Source of the DNA: Acidimicrobiia bacterium
GTDB lineage: Bacteria; Actinomycetota; Acidimicrobiia; Spongiisociales; Spongiisociaceae
Assembly: GCA_011523395.1 (NCBI GenBank)
Contig: WTGW01000220.1
Location: 1 to 40,742, forward strand
DNA: 40,742 bases
Direction: 5' to 3'
Shown: positions 1-9,314 of the stretch, piece by piece
How positions within the stretch are numbered: position 1 is the stretch's first letter
How the letters are laid out: every line of letters starts with the position of its first letter
Position numbers and translations under genes: made by a program
Notes under the pieces: model-generated
What the model was told of the DNA's origin: nothing
What the model saw: only the letters and a program-made list of their open reading frames with translations
Databases searched by the model: none

Positions 1-301
1 CGCCACCACCGTGCTTCGGAGCGTGGTCGGCCATACCCGGCCGGCTGCCGGGGATTGGGCGGCTCGCTCAATGAAGCCTTGTATGTTCCCTCCGGGCCGG
101 CCGAACCGATCGACAAGAGCCTTCGGCCGGTGGTGGTGCTTGGCAACAGGCAACCTATAGCAAGGGCGTGACACGCTCAACCGCCTTGCCCGAACCCGTG
201 ATCCGACCCCTCGCTTCCAATGTTGAGCGCCCTTAACGTCTACTGCGCACGCCGCTCGGCAGCCGGAAACTTTGGATCCGGCAACTCGTAGACTCTCGGC
301 C
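1..301. other. left-edge stretch without a supported gene
   Basis: Two forward frames stay open from the left edge to about 160-170, so a 3' end of a gene cut by the window edge is possible. Neither translation resembles a family I recognise, and neither has a start inside the window. From about 175 to 301 I see no gene. The small membrane-peptide gene at 302 follows directly. Confidence 0.3.
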
Positions 302-442
302 ATGAAGTTCCGGACGCTCCTGGCGGTGGTCCTGCTGGCGACAGCCGCCGCCGCGGTCACCTCCTGGAGGTTGCGCGCCTCGGCCTACACGAAGCCCCCG
401 GCCACACCCGGCACCTGGCACCCGACGGCGCACCACCAGTGA
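302..442 (+). CDS. 46-residue predicted membrane peptide
   Basis: A short frame starts at ATG 302 and ends in a TGA that overlaps the GTG start of the next gene by four bases. It encodes a basic N-terminus (MKFRT), a hydrophobic Leu/Ala/Val segment at about residues 6-21, and a short polar Pro/His-rich tail. That is the layout of a single-span membrane peptide or an uncleaved signal anchor. Very small membrane peptides are often found near gyrA in actinobacteria, but I cannot match this one to a named family. The coupling to 439-1185 supports its being real; codon choice in so short a frame does not prove it. Confidence 0.4.
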   Translation: MKFRTLLAVVLLATAAAAVTSWRLRASAYTKPPATPGTWHPTAHHQ

Positions 443-1185
443 CCCGTCGAATCGCTCTCCATACGGAAGGCGACCGGAGCAACCGGTTGATCCGGGTGCT
501 CCAGGCCGTCCACGGTGTCGAGGTCGGACGGTTGCCAACCGGCCCGGACTCCGTCGGGCCACCGGGGTCGGTGGAGGGCTGGGACGTGCTCGGCGTTGAC
601 GCGGTGACCGGCGCATCGCGTCCGGTGATCGCGGAGGCCTGCGCTCTAGGCCTTCCGGTGGTGGTCGCCTCCGACCTACCGGCCCGCCTTGCCACCGGCC
701 CGGATGCGACGATCGTCGGTGGAGCCGCCGGCGGGGCGGGCCTGGCCGCCGCGCTGGCCATGTCGATGCTTCCCCGGTCTGCAGAGCCGCTCCGGGTTCG
801 CCTGGCGTGGACCGTGGCGGGCCGGCCGCTCCGCGCCGGGAGGGCCGTGACGTTCCCCGAGCCGGTCGGGTCGCTGTGGGCCGGCTGGGGGGAGAACCCC
901 TTTCCCTGGCCGGGTGTGGCATGCTGCCCGGCCCCCACAGACTCGGCATGGAAGGCGGTCCGGGTCGATCTCGAGTTCCGCGACGCCGAGGGGCGCGGAT
1001 CCCTGGTCCACGGCGTCTCGGACGAGGCGAGGTTCCTCGACGCGGTGTGCTTCGGCGCGGCCATCCTGGCCGCCGCGCGCGGTGCCTACCCGAGCGGCGC
1101 CGGCGGGCCCGGTGATCCGGACGGGGTCTTCGTGCGGCTGGCCCAGGACGCCGGCATGCAGGTGGCCCGCTTCGACGGCGCCTAG
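439..1185 (+). CDS. hypothetical protein with Rossmann-like N-terminus
   Basis: 248 residues from a GTG start whose last bases overlap the TGA of the preceding peptide gene. The first 110 residues alternate hydrophobic strands and helices (RRIALHTEG, then GWDVLGVDAV, then LGLPVVVASD, then DATIVGG) in the rhythm of a nucleotide-binding or dehydrogenase-type Rossmann fold. A strict GxGxxG motif is not visible. The second half looks like a beta-rich domain (RVRLAWTVAGRPL, VRVDLEFRDAEG), an arrangement seen in saccharopine-dehydrogenase-like and Gfo/Idh-like proteins. No catalytic residues can be named. The gene is convergent with the DUF3566 pair downstream of gyrA, with about 20 bases between the stops. 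The function is unknown. Confidence 0.65.
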   Translation: MTRRIALHTEGDRSNRLIRVLQAVHGVEVGRLPTGPDSVGPPGSVEGWDVLGVDAVTGASRPVIAEACALGLPVVVASDLPARLATGPDATIVGGAAGGAGLAAALAMSMLPRSAEPLRVRLAWTVAGRPLRAGRAVTFPEPVGSLWAGWGENPFPWPGVACCPAPTDSAWKAVRVDLEFRDAEGRGSLVHGVSDEARFLDAVCFGAAILAAARGAYPSGAGGPGDPDGVFVRLAQDAGMQVARFDGA

Positions 1186-1204
1186 GTCATTGACCCCGCA
1201 GCGG

Positions 1205-1666
1205 TCACTTGGCCAGGGTTGGCATCTCGGCGGAGTCCTCGGGTGACACGTCCGGGTCGGGATCCGGAGGATCGGGCATCGGGGGCGCCGGAACATGCAA
1301 TGTCTCCTCCAGCATGACCACCTCGACGCCGCCCACCACGTCGGAAGTCAGGTTGTAGAACACGGCCGCCAGCGTGGTCAGCAGGGTCATCGCCGCCCCG
1401 AACACCACCGAGAAGAAGATGGCCACCCGGGTGAACCGGCTTCCGTTGTCGAAGAAGACCGAGCCCTCGTCAACCAGGCTGATAGTGATCAGGAACCGGT
1501 CGAGCGAGGCGGGAATGCCGGCCCTCTCCACCAGGGACCACATGAGGAGCAGGCCGATCAGGGTGGCGGCGGCGAACACCACGTGCAGCAGGAGCGACAC
1601 CTTGAACACCGTCCACGGGTCGAACTTGCGGATCACCCGCCGCACCCGCCGCACGGTCGCCATCAC
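1205..1666 (-). CDS. DUF3566 membrane protein, copy 2
   Basis: 153 residues. A basic N-terminal motif, RRVRRVIRKFDPWTVFKVS, leads into a first membrane span at about residues 24-45. A second span lies at about 78-105, followed by FYNLTSDVVGGVEVVMLEE and an acidic Pro-rich tail. This is the DUF3566 pattern that is characteristically encoded beside gyrA in actinobacteria. Its role is unknown, though the position suggests co-expression with gyrase. The GTG start overlaps the TGA of the upstream paralogue, so gyrA and the two DUF3566 genes form a translationally coupled string. Unlike copy 1, this copy has a long Pro/Asp-rich C-terminal tail. Confidence 0.8.
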   Translation of the reverse strand: MMATVRRVRRVIRKFDPWTVFKVSLLLHVVFAAATLIGLLLMWSLVERAGIPASLDRFLITISLVDEGSVFFDNGSRFTRVAIFFSVVFGAAMTLLTTLAAVFYNLTSDVVGGVEVVMLEETLHVPAPPMPDPPDPDPDVSPEDSAEMPTLAK

Positions 1667-2118
1667 ATCCCCCCGACGAGTGGTCTTCGCCCGGCGTCGT
1701 ACCGGGAGGTATCCACCGGCACCTCCTCCAGCACCGTGAACTCGATCCCGCCGACCAGGTCCGCCAGCAGGTTGTACAGCACCGCTCCCACGGTCAGGGT
1801 GGCCGTGGTTCCGGCCATCCAGCTGGCCGCCAGCAGGATCATGCCGCGCAGGTACTCGCCGCCCGTCTTGAAGAGCGACTCACCGGGATCGATCAGCGCC
1901 ACCCGGGCGGCGGCCTCGTCGAAGGCGGAAACCAGGCCGAGCCGGGAGATCGCCGCCCAGAGCATCACCGACAGCAGCACCAGCCCGAGCGCGGCCAGCG
2001 CGGACAGGACTGCGGACACCTTCATGACCGTCCAGGGATCGAACTTGCGGAGAATCCGGCGAACCCGGCGTTGCGTGGTGGGCAGGGCGGACCAGGCCCC
2101 CAGACGCGCCTCGGTCAC
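1663..2118 (-). CDS. DUF3566 membrane protein, copy 1
   Basis: 151 residues, clearly paralogous to the next gene. It shares RRVRRILRKFDPWTVMKVS near the N-terminus, two hydrophobic spans (about residues 37-60 and 92-120) and LYNLLADLVGGIEFTVLEE near the C-terminus. The GTG start lies inside the gyrA stop (GTGA overlap). Both copies keep the conserved ends but differ strongly in the loop between the spans, so the duplication is probably old. Most actinobacteria I know of have one DUF3566 gene at this place. The function of the family is not established. Confidence 0.82.
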   Translation of the reverse strand: MTEARLGAWSALPTTQRRVRRILRKFDPWTVMKVSAVLSALAALGLVLLSVMLWAAISRLGLVSAFDEAAARVALIDPGESLFKTGGEYLRGMILLAASWMAGTTATLTVGAVLYNLLADLVGGIEFTVLEEVPVDTSRYDAGRRPLVGGM

Positions 2119-4571
2119 TTCGCCTCGGTGGCGAGGCCGGTGTCCATGGGAACGGGGGCGAAGCTGGCGACGCTGGCCCCGTCAGGCAGGTTCATCACCT
2201 TGACGCCGCTGGCGATACGGCTCTGGCGGCTGATCGAGTCCGTGGCGGTGCGGATGGCGACGCCACCGGTGGAGACGATCATCACCTGGCTCCCTGGAGT
2301 CACCGCCCGGGCGCCCACCATCTCCCCTCGTACCTTCGTGAGCTTCATGGCCTTGACGCCCTTGCCGGCCCTGGCCTGGCGCTTGAACAGCGCCGACCGC
2401 ACCCGCTTCCCGAAACCCCCCGAGGTCAGCAGCAGGATGTCGTCGCCCTCCAGCGTGGCGGCCGCTCCCACCACCTCATCCCCCGGATTGAGGCGGATCC
2501 CGATGACGCCCTGCGTGGCCCTGCCCCGGGCTCGAACATCGTCCTCCGAGAAGCGGATCCCCATTCCCCGGCGCGTGAAGAGGAGCAGGTCGCTCTTGCC
2601 GTCGGTGGAGTGAACGGTCACCACCTCGTCGTCATCGGCCAGCCGGATCGCCACCAGCCGGGCGTAGCGGCTGTCGTACTCCCGGAAGGCGGTGCGCTTG
2701 ACCTTCCCCTTCCTGGTCACCATCACCATGTAGCGGTAGGACTCGTAGTCGCGGGTGTCCACGATCGCCTCGATGCGCTCCTGGGGATCCAGCGGAAGCA
2801 CGCTGTGGGCAAGGACCCCTCGGGCGGTACGGGCCTTGCGGGGGATCTCGTGCGCCCGGACCCGGTAGACCCGGCCCCGGTTGGTGAAGAACAGGAGGTA
2901 GGAGTGAGCGGTGGTGTGGATCACGTGGGTCAGGTAGTCGTCGCCGCGCAGCGCCGCCGCCTTCACGCCCTTTCCGCCCCGGCCCTGCGCCCGGTAGGCG
3001 TTCGCCGCCACCGACTTGACGTACCCCGTGGCCGACACCGTGACGATGATCTCCTCGTCAGCGATGAGGTCTTCAAGGGACAGCTCGGACTCGGCCGGCA
3101 TGACCTGGGTGCGGCGAGCGCCTCCGTGGGTCTCGCGGGTCGCCTGGAGCTCGTCGGCGATGATGGCGCGGCGCCGGACCGGGTCGGCCAGGATGGTGGT
3201 CAACTCGTCGATCAGCCGCTGTAGCTCGGCGAGTTCGTCGCGAAGCTTGGCGGTCTCCAGCGAGGTGAGGCGGCGTAGGGCCATGTCCAGAATGGCTCGA
3301 GCCTGTATCTCCGACAGCGGGAAGCGGTCCATGAGAGCCGACCGGGCCGAGCTGACGTCCTCGCTCCCCCGGATCACCGCGATCACCTCGTCGATGTTGT
3401 CCACCGCCACGATCAGCCCCTCCAGGATGTGGGCGCGGGCCTGCGCCCGCTTCAGCCGGAAGCGGGTCCTCCGCTCGATCACCTCCATCTGGTGGTCGAG
3501 GAAGTACTGGACGAGCTCGGCGATGTTGAGGGTGCGCGGCACGCCGTCCACGAGGGCCACCGCGTTGACGCCGAAGTTCTCCTCCAGGTTGGTGTGCTTG
3601 AACAGGTTGTTCAGCACCACCTTGGGGTTGACGTCCTTCTTGAGCTCGATGACCAGCCGTACCCCCACGCGGGCGGAGGACTCGTTGCGCAGGTCGGCGA
3701 TGCCGTCCAGAGTCTTCTGCTGGACGAGGTTGGCTATCCGGGCCATGACCCGATCCTGGCTCACCTGGTAGGGCAGCTCGGTGACCACGATGGCGGTGCG
3801 GTTCTTGCGGATCGGCTCGACGTCGGTGACCGCTCGCATCCGGACCGAGCCCCGCCCCGACACCAGCGCGTCCTTCACCCCCTTGGTCCCGATCACGTAG
3901 CCGCCCGTCGGGAAGTCGGGGCCCTTGACGATCGACAGGTACTCCTCGGGACCGGCATCCGGGTTGTCCAGCCCGAACAGGCACGCGTCGATGATCTCCC
4001 CCAGGTTGTGGGGCGGGATGTTGGTGGCCATGCCGACCGCGATGCCCTGCGAGCCGTTGACCAGCAGGTTGGGGAAGCGGGCGGGCAGCACGACCGGTTC
4101 CTGCTCGGATCCGTCGAAGTTGTCGGCGAAGTCCACCGTGTCCTCGTCGATTCCGTCGAGGAGCACCCCTGCCAGCTCGTCCAGCCTGCACTCCGTGTAG
4201 CGCATCGCCGCCGGCGGGTCGTCGGTCGTGCCGAAGTTGCCCTGCGGGTGGATCAGGGGGTAGCGGAGGGAGAAGGACTGGCCCATCCTGACGAGGGCGT
4301 CATAGATGGCGTCGTTGGAGTGCGGGTGGTACTTGCCGATCACCTCCCCCACCACCGTGGCCGACTTGCGATGGGGGCTCCGCGGCCCCACCCCCATGTC
4401 GTCCATGGCGTAGATGATCCGCCTCTGCACCGGCTTGAGCCCGTCCCGCACGTCCGGGAGCGCCCGCGACACGATCACGGACATGGCGTAGTCCACGAAG
4501 GACTTCGACATCTCGTCGTTTATGTCGACCGCCAGGTGGGGGGCGGCGCGTCCCGTCTCGAGCTCCGGCAC
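2115..4571 (-). CDS. gyrA: DNA gyrase subunit A
   Basis: 818 residues, GTG start with a GGGAGGG ribosome site about 8 bases upstream. It is the breakage-reunion subunit of gyrase, which introduces negative supercoils ahead of the fork. The winged-helix/tower region carries the catalytic tyrosine at Tyr125 in [11 protein letters not shown] coiled-coil region follows at about 365-480, then a beta-pinwheel C-terminal domain with a GyrA box variant (QGRGGKG). Gyrase, rather than topoisomerase IV, is supported by that box and by the gyrB neighbour, whose stop lies 17 bases upstream. The helix that carries the quinolone-resistance residues is unusual: it reads [10 protein letters not shown] (residues 82-91) where HPHGDxxxYD is usual. 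The gene is coupled to two DUF3566 genes downstream. Confidence 0.97.
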   Translation of the reverse strand: MPELETGRAAPHLAVDINDEMSKSFVDYAMSVIVSRALPDVRDGLKPVQRRIIYAMDDMGVGPRSPHRKSATVVGEVIGKYHPHSNDAIYDALVRMGQSFSLRYPLIHPQGNFGTTDDPPAAMRYTECRLDELAGVLLDGIDEDTVDFADNFDGSEQEPVVLPARFPNLLVNGSQGIAVGMATNIPPHNLGEIIDACLFGLDNPDAGPEEYLSIVKGPDFPTGGYVIGTKGVKDALVSGRGSVRMRAVTDVEPIRKNRTAIVVTELPYQVSQDRVMARIANLVQQKTLDGIADLRNESSARVGVRLVIELKKDVNPKVVLNNLFKHTNLEENFGVNAVALVDGVPRTLNIAELVQYFLDHQMEVIERRTRFRLKRAQARAHILEGLIVAVDNIDEVIAVIRGSEDVSSARSALMDRFPLSEIQARAILDMALRRLTSLETAKLRDELAELQRLIDELTTILADPVRRRAIIADELQATRETHGGARRTQVMPAESELSLEDLIADEEIIVTVSATGYVKSVAANAYRAQGRGGKGVKAAALRGDDYLTHVIHTTAHSYLLFFTNRGRVYRVRAHEIPRKARTARGVLAHSVLPLDPQERIEAIVDTRDYESYRYMVMVTRKGKVKRTAFREYDSRYARLVAIRLADDDEVVTVHSTDGKSDLLLFTRRGMGIRFSEDDVRARGRATQGVIGIRLNPGDEVVGAAATLEGDDILLLTSGGFGKRVRSALFKRQARAGKGVKAMKLTKVRGEMVGARAVTPGSQVMIVSTGGVAIRTATDSISRQSRIASGVKVMNLPDGASVASFAPVPMDTGLATEAK

Positions 4572-4588
4572 GGTGCGTTCCCTCCCGC

Positions 4589-6496
4589 TCAGATATCCAG
4601 GAACCGGACGTCGCCGGCGTTCTGCTGGATGAACTCCTTGCGAGCGGCCACGTCACCGCCCATCAGGGTCGAGAAGACATGGTCGGCCTCCGTCGCGTCC
4701 GCCATGTCCACCTGGACCAGCGTCCGGGATTCCGGATGGAGGGCGGTCTCTCCCAGCTCGGAGTCGTTCATCTCCCCGAGGCCCTTGAACCGCGTAGGCC
4801 GGGCCTTCGGATGCGTCTCCTTGAAGGCCGACAGCTCGGCGTCGTCGGCCAGGTACCTGACCCCCCTCCCGACCTTGACCCGGTAGAGGGGCGGCACGGC
4901 GACGTACACGTAACCCGCCTCGATCAGGGGCCGCATGTGGCGGAAGAAGAAGGTCAGCAGGAGGGTCCGGATGTGGGCGCCGTCCACGTCGGCGTCCGTC
5001 AGCAGGATGACCTTGTGGTACCGCGCCTTGCCGATCTCGAAGTCCTCGCCGATACCCGTTCCGATCGCGGTGATCAGGGCCTGTATCTCCTTGTTGTGGA
5101 GGGCCTTGGCCAGCCGGGCCTTCTCCACGTTCAGGATCTTGCCCCTGATCGGCAGCACCGCCTGGAACATGGAGTCGCGCCCGTTCTTCGCCGGGCCCGC
5201 CGCCGAGTCCCCCTCCACGATGAACAGCTCGGCGATCTCGGGATTGCCGGATGAGCAGTCCACCAGCTTGCCGGGCAGCCGTGAGGAGGCGAGCAACGAC
5301 TTGCGCCGTATCACGTCACGGGCCTTGCGGGCCGCCTCGCGGGCGTGCTGCGCCTGGCGGGCCTTCTCCACGATCCGCCGGGCGTCCGGCGAGTAGCGCT
5401 CCAACCACTCCGGCAGCATCCGGTTGAGGGACTTCTGCACGTAGCTACGGATCTCGGTATTGCCGAGCTTGGTCTTGGTCTGCCCCTCGAACTGCGGGTT
5501 GCGCACCTTCACGGAGACCACCGCGGTCAGTCCTTCCCGCACGTCCTCGCCGGTCAGGTTCGGATCCTTGTCCTTGAGCAGGTTCTTGGAGCGGGCGAAC
5601 TCGTTCACGGCCTTCGTGAGGGCGGTGCGGAAGCCCTCCTCATGGGTGCCGCCCTCGTGCGTGTTGATGTTGTTGGCGAAGCTGATCAGGTTCTCGCTGA
5701 ACGCGTTGGTCCATTGGAGGGCGACCTGTAGCTCCGCCTCGGGCGCCTCGTCCTCCAGGTAGAGAATCCGTCCATGGAGAGCGTCGCGGCGGCTGTTGAG
5801 GTGGAGGATGAAGTCCCGCAGGCCGCCCTTGTAGCAGAAGGTCTCCGAGCGGCCGCCGTTCCGCTTGTCCGTCAGGCGGACGCTGAGCCCCCTGTTGAGG
5901 AAGGCCAGTTCCCGTAGCCGTTGCGCCACGGTGGTGTATTTGAAGTCCACCGTGTCGGTGAACACGTCGGGGTCGGGCCAGAAGGTGATGGTGGTGCCCG
6001 TCTTGCGGGCCGGGCGGCCCTTCCTCAGCGGTCCGGTCGGCTTGCCGCGCTCGAAGGACTGCGACCACCGGAAGCCGTCCCGAACCACCTCGGCCACGAA
6101 CCGGGCGGAGAGGGCGTTCACCACCGATATGCCGACCCCATGGAGGCCACCCGACACGGTGTAGGCGCCCTCCTCGAACTTGCCTCCGGCGTGGAGCGTG
6201 GTGAGCACCGTGGTGAGGGCGGACTTCCGGGTCTGGGCGAGCCGCGCCACCGGGATCCCGCGTCCGTCGTCGGAGACGCGACAGCTTCCGTCCGCATCCA
6301 GCACCACGTCGATGTTGTCGGCGCACCCGGCCATGGCCTCGTCGACCGAGTTGTCCACCACCTCCCAGACGAGATGATGAAGGCCCCGGGGGCCGGTCGT
6401 GCCGATGTACATGCCGGGCCGGCGGCGGACCGCCTCGAGACCCGGCAGCACCTTGATATCGCTCGCGCCATAGCTCGGAGGGCGGTCCAGGGTCAC
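4589..6496 (-). CDS. gyrB: DNA gyrase subunit B
   Basis: About 635 residues. It is the ATPase subunit that drives strand passage with GyrA. The GHKL ATP-binding domain shows EVVDNSVDEA, DDGRGIPV and GGLHGVGISVVNALS. The transducer follows, and then the TOPRIM domain with EGDSAAGPAKNGR, the DADVDGAHIR metal site and KGLGEMN. The C-terminus ends in the usual FIQQNAGDVRFLDI form. TOPRIM reads SAAGPAK where many gyrases have SAGGSAK. I chose the GTG at 6496 because AAGGA lies 6 bases upstream; an in-frame TTG at 6529 would add 11 residues but has no ribosome site. gyrA follows after a 17-base gap. Confidence 0.95.
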   Translation of the reverse strand: MTLDRPPSYGASDIKVLPGLEAVRRRPGMYIGTTGPRGLHHLVWEVVDNSVDEAMAGCADNIDVVLDADGSCRVSDDGRGIPVARLAQTRKSALTTVLTTLHAGGKFEEGAYTVSGGLHGVGISVVNALSARFVAEVVRDGFRWSQSFERGKPTGPLRKGRPARKTGTTITFWPDPDVFTDTVDFKYTTVAQRLRELAFLNRGLSVRLTDKRNGGRSETFCYKGGLRDFILHLNSRRDALHGRILYLEDEAPEAELQVALQWTNAFSENLISFANNINTHEGGTHEEGFRTALTKAVNEFARSKNLLKDKDPNLTGEDVREGLTAVVSVKVRNPQFEGQTKTKLGNTEIRSYVQKSLNRMLPEWLERYSPDARRIVEKARQAQHAREAARKARDVIRRKSLLASSRLPGKLVDCSSGNPEIAELFIVEGDSAAGPAKNGRDSMFQAVLPIRGKILNVEKARLAKALHNKEIQALITAIGTGIGEDFEIGKARYHKVILLTDADVDGAHIRTLLLTFFFRHMRPLIEAGYVYVAVPPLYRVKVGRGVRYLADDAELSAFKETHPKARPTRFKGLGEMNDSELGETALHPESRTLVQVDMADATEADHVFSTLMGGDVAARKEFIQQNAGDVRFLDI

Positions 6497-6561
6497 ATGC
6501 AGTCCTTGGTCGGGCGGGGGGCGGCGCAAGCCGGCCGGTGGGTCTCTTCCACCGTAACCGG

Positions 6562-6590
6562 ATTGTACCCGACCCTCGACTCAAAGCCAA
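6562..6590 (-). promoter_or_regulatory. predicted sigma-70 type promoter of gyrB-gyrA
   Basis: Reading leftward, TTGGCT (6590-6585) and TACAAT (6567-6562) are separated by exactly 17 bases. They lie about 65 bases upstream of the gyrB start, in the 160-base gap after the DUF721 gene. TACAAT matches the -10 consensus at 5 of 6 positions and TTGGCT matches the -35 at 4 of 6. This would give gyrBA its own transcript. Confidence 0.5.
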
Positions 6591-6663
6591 CATTCAAGCC
6601 ACTCAGAAACAGGCCGTGACCTGCGGGTTTACACAAAACAGCTCCCATGGGCGCTCTCGCTCC

Positions 6664-7107
6664 TCACCACCCCCTCCGCCACGGCGGCCCGACCACCCGG
6701 ACGGAGGTCACGAACGACCTGCCGAAGCGCTCCGCGATACGTACCACGAGCCGCTCGGCGTCGTGCCGGAGCATGCGAACCAGCCGTGGGTCGGAGGCTT
6801 CGACCAACAGCTCCCCTTTAGATACCACCACCGGAACCGAATTGGAACCCCACTGCGGGCCCGCCACCTCCTCCCAGCGCTCGTCGAGCTCCCGGACCCG
6901 GTCCAGGTCGGCCATCCCGAGGCCGGCCAGGATCGACTGGAGCATGTCTCCGAAGGACACCATGTCGCCGTCGTGCCTCGCCTTGCGCCTCTGACGGCTG
7001 CGCTCGAGCTCCTGGATCTCCCAGAGAATCCGCAAGGCTCGCGACTCGGTCCCGTCGAACGCGGCCAGCGCTTCCTCCACCTGATCCGCCGACCAACGCT
7101 CGGTCAC
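6664..7107 (-). CDS. DUF721 (DciA-like) family protein
   Basis: 147 residues. The GTG start overlaps the recF TGA and has AAGGAGGGG about 8 bases upstream. The C-terminal 90 residues fit the DUF721 domain: a WEEVAGPQWGSNSVPV segment, a strand-like KGELLVEASDPRLVRML stretch, then RHDAERLVVRIAERFG. This family lies between recF and gyrB in actinobacteria. Members of the wider DUF721 group include DciA, which recruits the replicative helicase DnaB in bacteria lacking DnaC-type loaders. A helicase-loading role is therefore plausible here but inferred only from family and position. The N-terminal third is charged and probably helical. Confidence 0.8.
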   Translation of the reverse strand: MTERWSADQVEEALAAFDGTESRALRILWEIQELERSRQRRKARHDGDMVSFGDMLQSILAGLGMADLDRVRELDERWEEVAGPQWGSNSVPVVVSKGELLVEASDPRLVRMLRHDAERLVVRIAERFGRSFVTSVRVVGPPWRRGW

Positions 7108-8198
7108 CCCAGGATCCCCTCCTTCAGGCGCCAGCGGCGGCCGGCGGGTAGCGGGACCTCCTCGTCCCGAGCTGTCGAGATGAAGGTCTGGGCGGCTGGT
7201 AAGGACCGTGCCAGCGCCGCCGAGCGTTCCTCGTCGAGCTCCGAGAAGATGTCGTCCAGCAGGAGCAACGGGGGCTGGCCCACCGCCTGCTCCACCGCCC
7301 GGTGGGACGCCAGGCGAAGGGCAAGGGTGAGGGTGCGCTGCTCGCCCTGGCTGGCCTGAACCCGTGAGTCCCGGTCGTCGAGGAGCAGCCTCACATCGTC
7401 CCGATGGAGCCCCACCGTGGAGACCCGTCGCTCGAGATCGGCGGGCCGGGCCTTCCTGAGGGCCTCTCTGAGGGCCTCCTCCCAGCCGGGCTGATCGCCC
7501 GCGGTCGCGGCGCCCCACCCCGACCGGTAGTCGATCCGCACCCTCGTGGCATCGCCGGCCAGCTCCCGGTAAGCAGAACCGGATCGCTCCTCGATGGCAT
7601 TCATCACGGCCTGCCGGCGAGCCATGACCCGCGCTCCGGCCCGGCCCAGCCGCTCATCCCAGACGTCCAGCGTGATCGGATCCGTCCGCCGACCCATCTG
7701 CTTGAGCAACACGTTCCGCTGCCGGAGGGCCCGCTCGTATTCGAGCTGGTCGCGGTAGGCACCGGGCCACAGCTGGACCGCTACCGAGTCGAGCAGGCCT
7801 CGCCGGTGCGAGGGACCCCGCTTGATCAGGTCGAGATCATCGGGGAGGAAGGTGATCGTGCGCACCTCCCCCACCAGGTCCGCCAGGCGCGCCAGCCGGG
7901 TTCCGTTGACCTGGGCCCGGCGCCGGCCAGCCCTCGCCAGCTCCACCTCGATCCGGGTGGTCCGGTCCGGCGTCACCACCTCCCCGCGGAGGACCGACCG
8001 CTCCGCGTCCCTCCTGATCAGGGCGGCGTCCGGAATCCCGCGGAAGGACTTGAGGGACGCCAGGTACCCCACCGCCTCGAGCAGGTTGGTCTTGCCCGAC
8101 GCGTTCCGGCCCACCACCACGTTGATGCTCGGATCCGGCGCCCATCGCATCTGCCGGTAACTGCGGAAGTCGGAGACCTCCAGCCAGGCAAGTCTCAC
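7104..8198 (-). CDS. recF: DNA replication and repair protein RecF
   Basis: 364 residues from a GTG start. It is an SMC/Rad50-like ABC ATPase that binds gapped DNA and, with RecO and RecR, helps load RecA. The Walker A motif is GRNASGKTN (residues 30-38), with Ala in place of the more common Gly. The signature motif is SQGEQRTLTLALR and Walker B is LLLLDDIFSELDEER. The central alpha-helical lid is short, as in RecF rather than long coiled-coil SMC proteins. It lies between dnaN and the DUF721 gene in the standard dnaA-dnaN-recF-gyrB order, 30 bases after the dnaN stop. Confidence 0.95.
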   Translation of the reverse strand: MRLAWLEVSDFRSYRQMRWAPDPSINVVVGRNASGKTNLLEAVGYLASLKSFRGIPDAALIRRDAERSVLRGEVVTPDRTTRIEVELARAGRRRAQVNGTRLARLADLVGEVRTITFLPDDLDLIKRGPSHRRGLLDSVAVQLWPGAYRDQLEYERALRQRNVLLKQMGRRTDPITLDVWDERLGRAGARVMARRQAVMNAIEERSGSAYRELAGDATRVRIDYRSGWGAATAGDQPGWEEALREALRKARPADLERRVSTVGLHRDDVRLLLDDRDSRVQASQGEQRTLTLALRLASHRAVEQAVGQPPLLLLDDIFSELDEERSAALARSLPAAQTFISTARDEEVPLPAGRRWRLKEGILG

Positions 8199-8228
8199 CC
8201 CGAGGTCCCTAGTCGAGCCGGGGCGCGC

Positions 8229-9314
8229 TCAGACGCGCACGGGCATCAACAGGTAGCGGAAGCTGTCGTTCCCGTCCGCCCTGATGATGCTGGGACGGTT
8301 GCTGTCCTTCACTTCCATCCGGATCCGCGGGCCAGGCACTGCGTTGATCCCGTCCTGGAGATACCGCACGTTGAAGGCGATCTTCAGCTCGTCCAGTTCA
8401 CCGCTCACGGCGCCATCCAGCGGCTCCACCTCCTCGCCGAGGTCGCTACGGCTCACCGACATCTCCACCCCGTCGCCGGTGATCTGCAACCGCACCGGGA
8501 CATGCTCGTCAGCGACTACTGCCGCGCGTCCCACTGCCTCCAGCAGCCGGTCCTTGTCGAACTCAACCGCAGCCGGGTAGTCGTCGGGAAGCAGCTGCCG
8601 GTAGTTCGGGAAAGTGCCTTCGATCCGGCGAACGCTCAGCGAGCCCCGGTCCGAGGCGACCACGACCTCCCGATCCCGAATCGCGACCCGGACCTGGTCC
8701 GCGGCCACGGTGCGCGCCAGCTCCTTGAGGCCCCGCGCCGGTATCAGCGCGGCATCCCCCACCTGCAGCCCTGGGAGGTTCCGGATCGCCAGGCGATAGC
8801 TGTCGGTTGCAACCAGGCGCAGGCCCTCCTCGTAGTTCTCTATCAGAACACCGGTCAGGATCGGCCGCGAGGCATCATTGGAGGCGGCCACGAGGACCTG
8901 CGAGAGTGCCTCCACCAGCAGGTTCCCGTCGAGTTCGATCGCTCCGGTCAGATCAGGCTCGGGCAGCTTCGGGTAGTCCTCGAGCGACAGCAGCCTGATC
9001 GTGAACGTAGGCCCGTTGCCGGACAGCTCGATGGCCCCCTCCTGCGACCGGATGGTCACCGCTCCTTCGGGCATTCTCCGTATGGCATCGGTCATCAGGC
9101 GACCCGGGACGAGGAAGGCGCCCTCTTCCATGACCTCCACCTTCGCGGAGGTCCGGATGGTGACCTCCGTATCGCTCCCGGTGATTTCCAGTTGTCCGCC
9201 TTCGGCTTGGCAACGAACTCCTTGAAGGGTGGGAAGAGCCGTCTTGACTCCCGCGCCCCGGTTCGCGCGACCGAATGCCTCGGCTAGATCATCCCGATCA
9301 GCTCGGATATGCAC
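8229..9314 (-). CDS. dnaN: DNA polymerase III beta subunit (sliding clamp)
   Basis: 361 residues from a GTG start. It forms the ring-shaped dimeric clamp that tethers the replicative polymerase to DNA. The three-domain repeat pattern is visible: AFLVPGRLMTDAIRRMP in the first domain, RPILTGVLIENYEEGLRLVATDSYRLA in the second, and the C-terminal YLLMPVRV that closes the protein-binding pocket in the usual MPMR-like form. Its length matches the family (about 365-400). It lies 295 bases downstream of the dnaA stop and is transcribed in the same direction, with recF next. Confidence 0.95.
   Translation of the reverse strand: MHIRADRDDLAEAFGRANRGAGVKTALPTLQGVRCQAEGGQLEITGSDTEVTIRTSAKVEVMEEGAFLVPGRLMTDAIRRMPEGAVTIRSQEGAIELSGNGPTFTIRLLSLEDYPKLPEPDLTGAIELDGNLLVEALSQVLVAASNDASRPILTGVLIENYEEGLRLVATDSYRLAIRNLPGLQVGDAALIPARGLKELARTVAADQVRVAIRDREVVVASDRGSLSVRRIEGTFPNYRQLLPDDYPAAVEFDKDRLLEAVGRAAVVADEHVPVRLQITGDGVEMSVSRSDLGEEVEPLDGAVSGELDELKIAFNVRYLQDGINAVPGPRIRMEVKDSNRPSIIRADGNDSFRYLLMPVRV

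Noticed and set aside
3429-4886. Long open frame on the strand opposite gyrA and the gyrB 3' end
   Set aside because: High-GC shadow frame; gyrA and gyrB are certain on the other strand and the translation is low-complexity.
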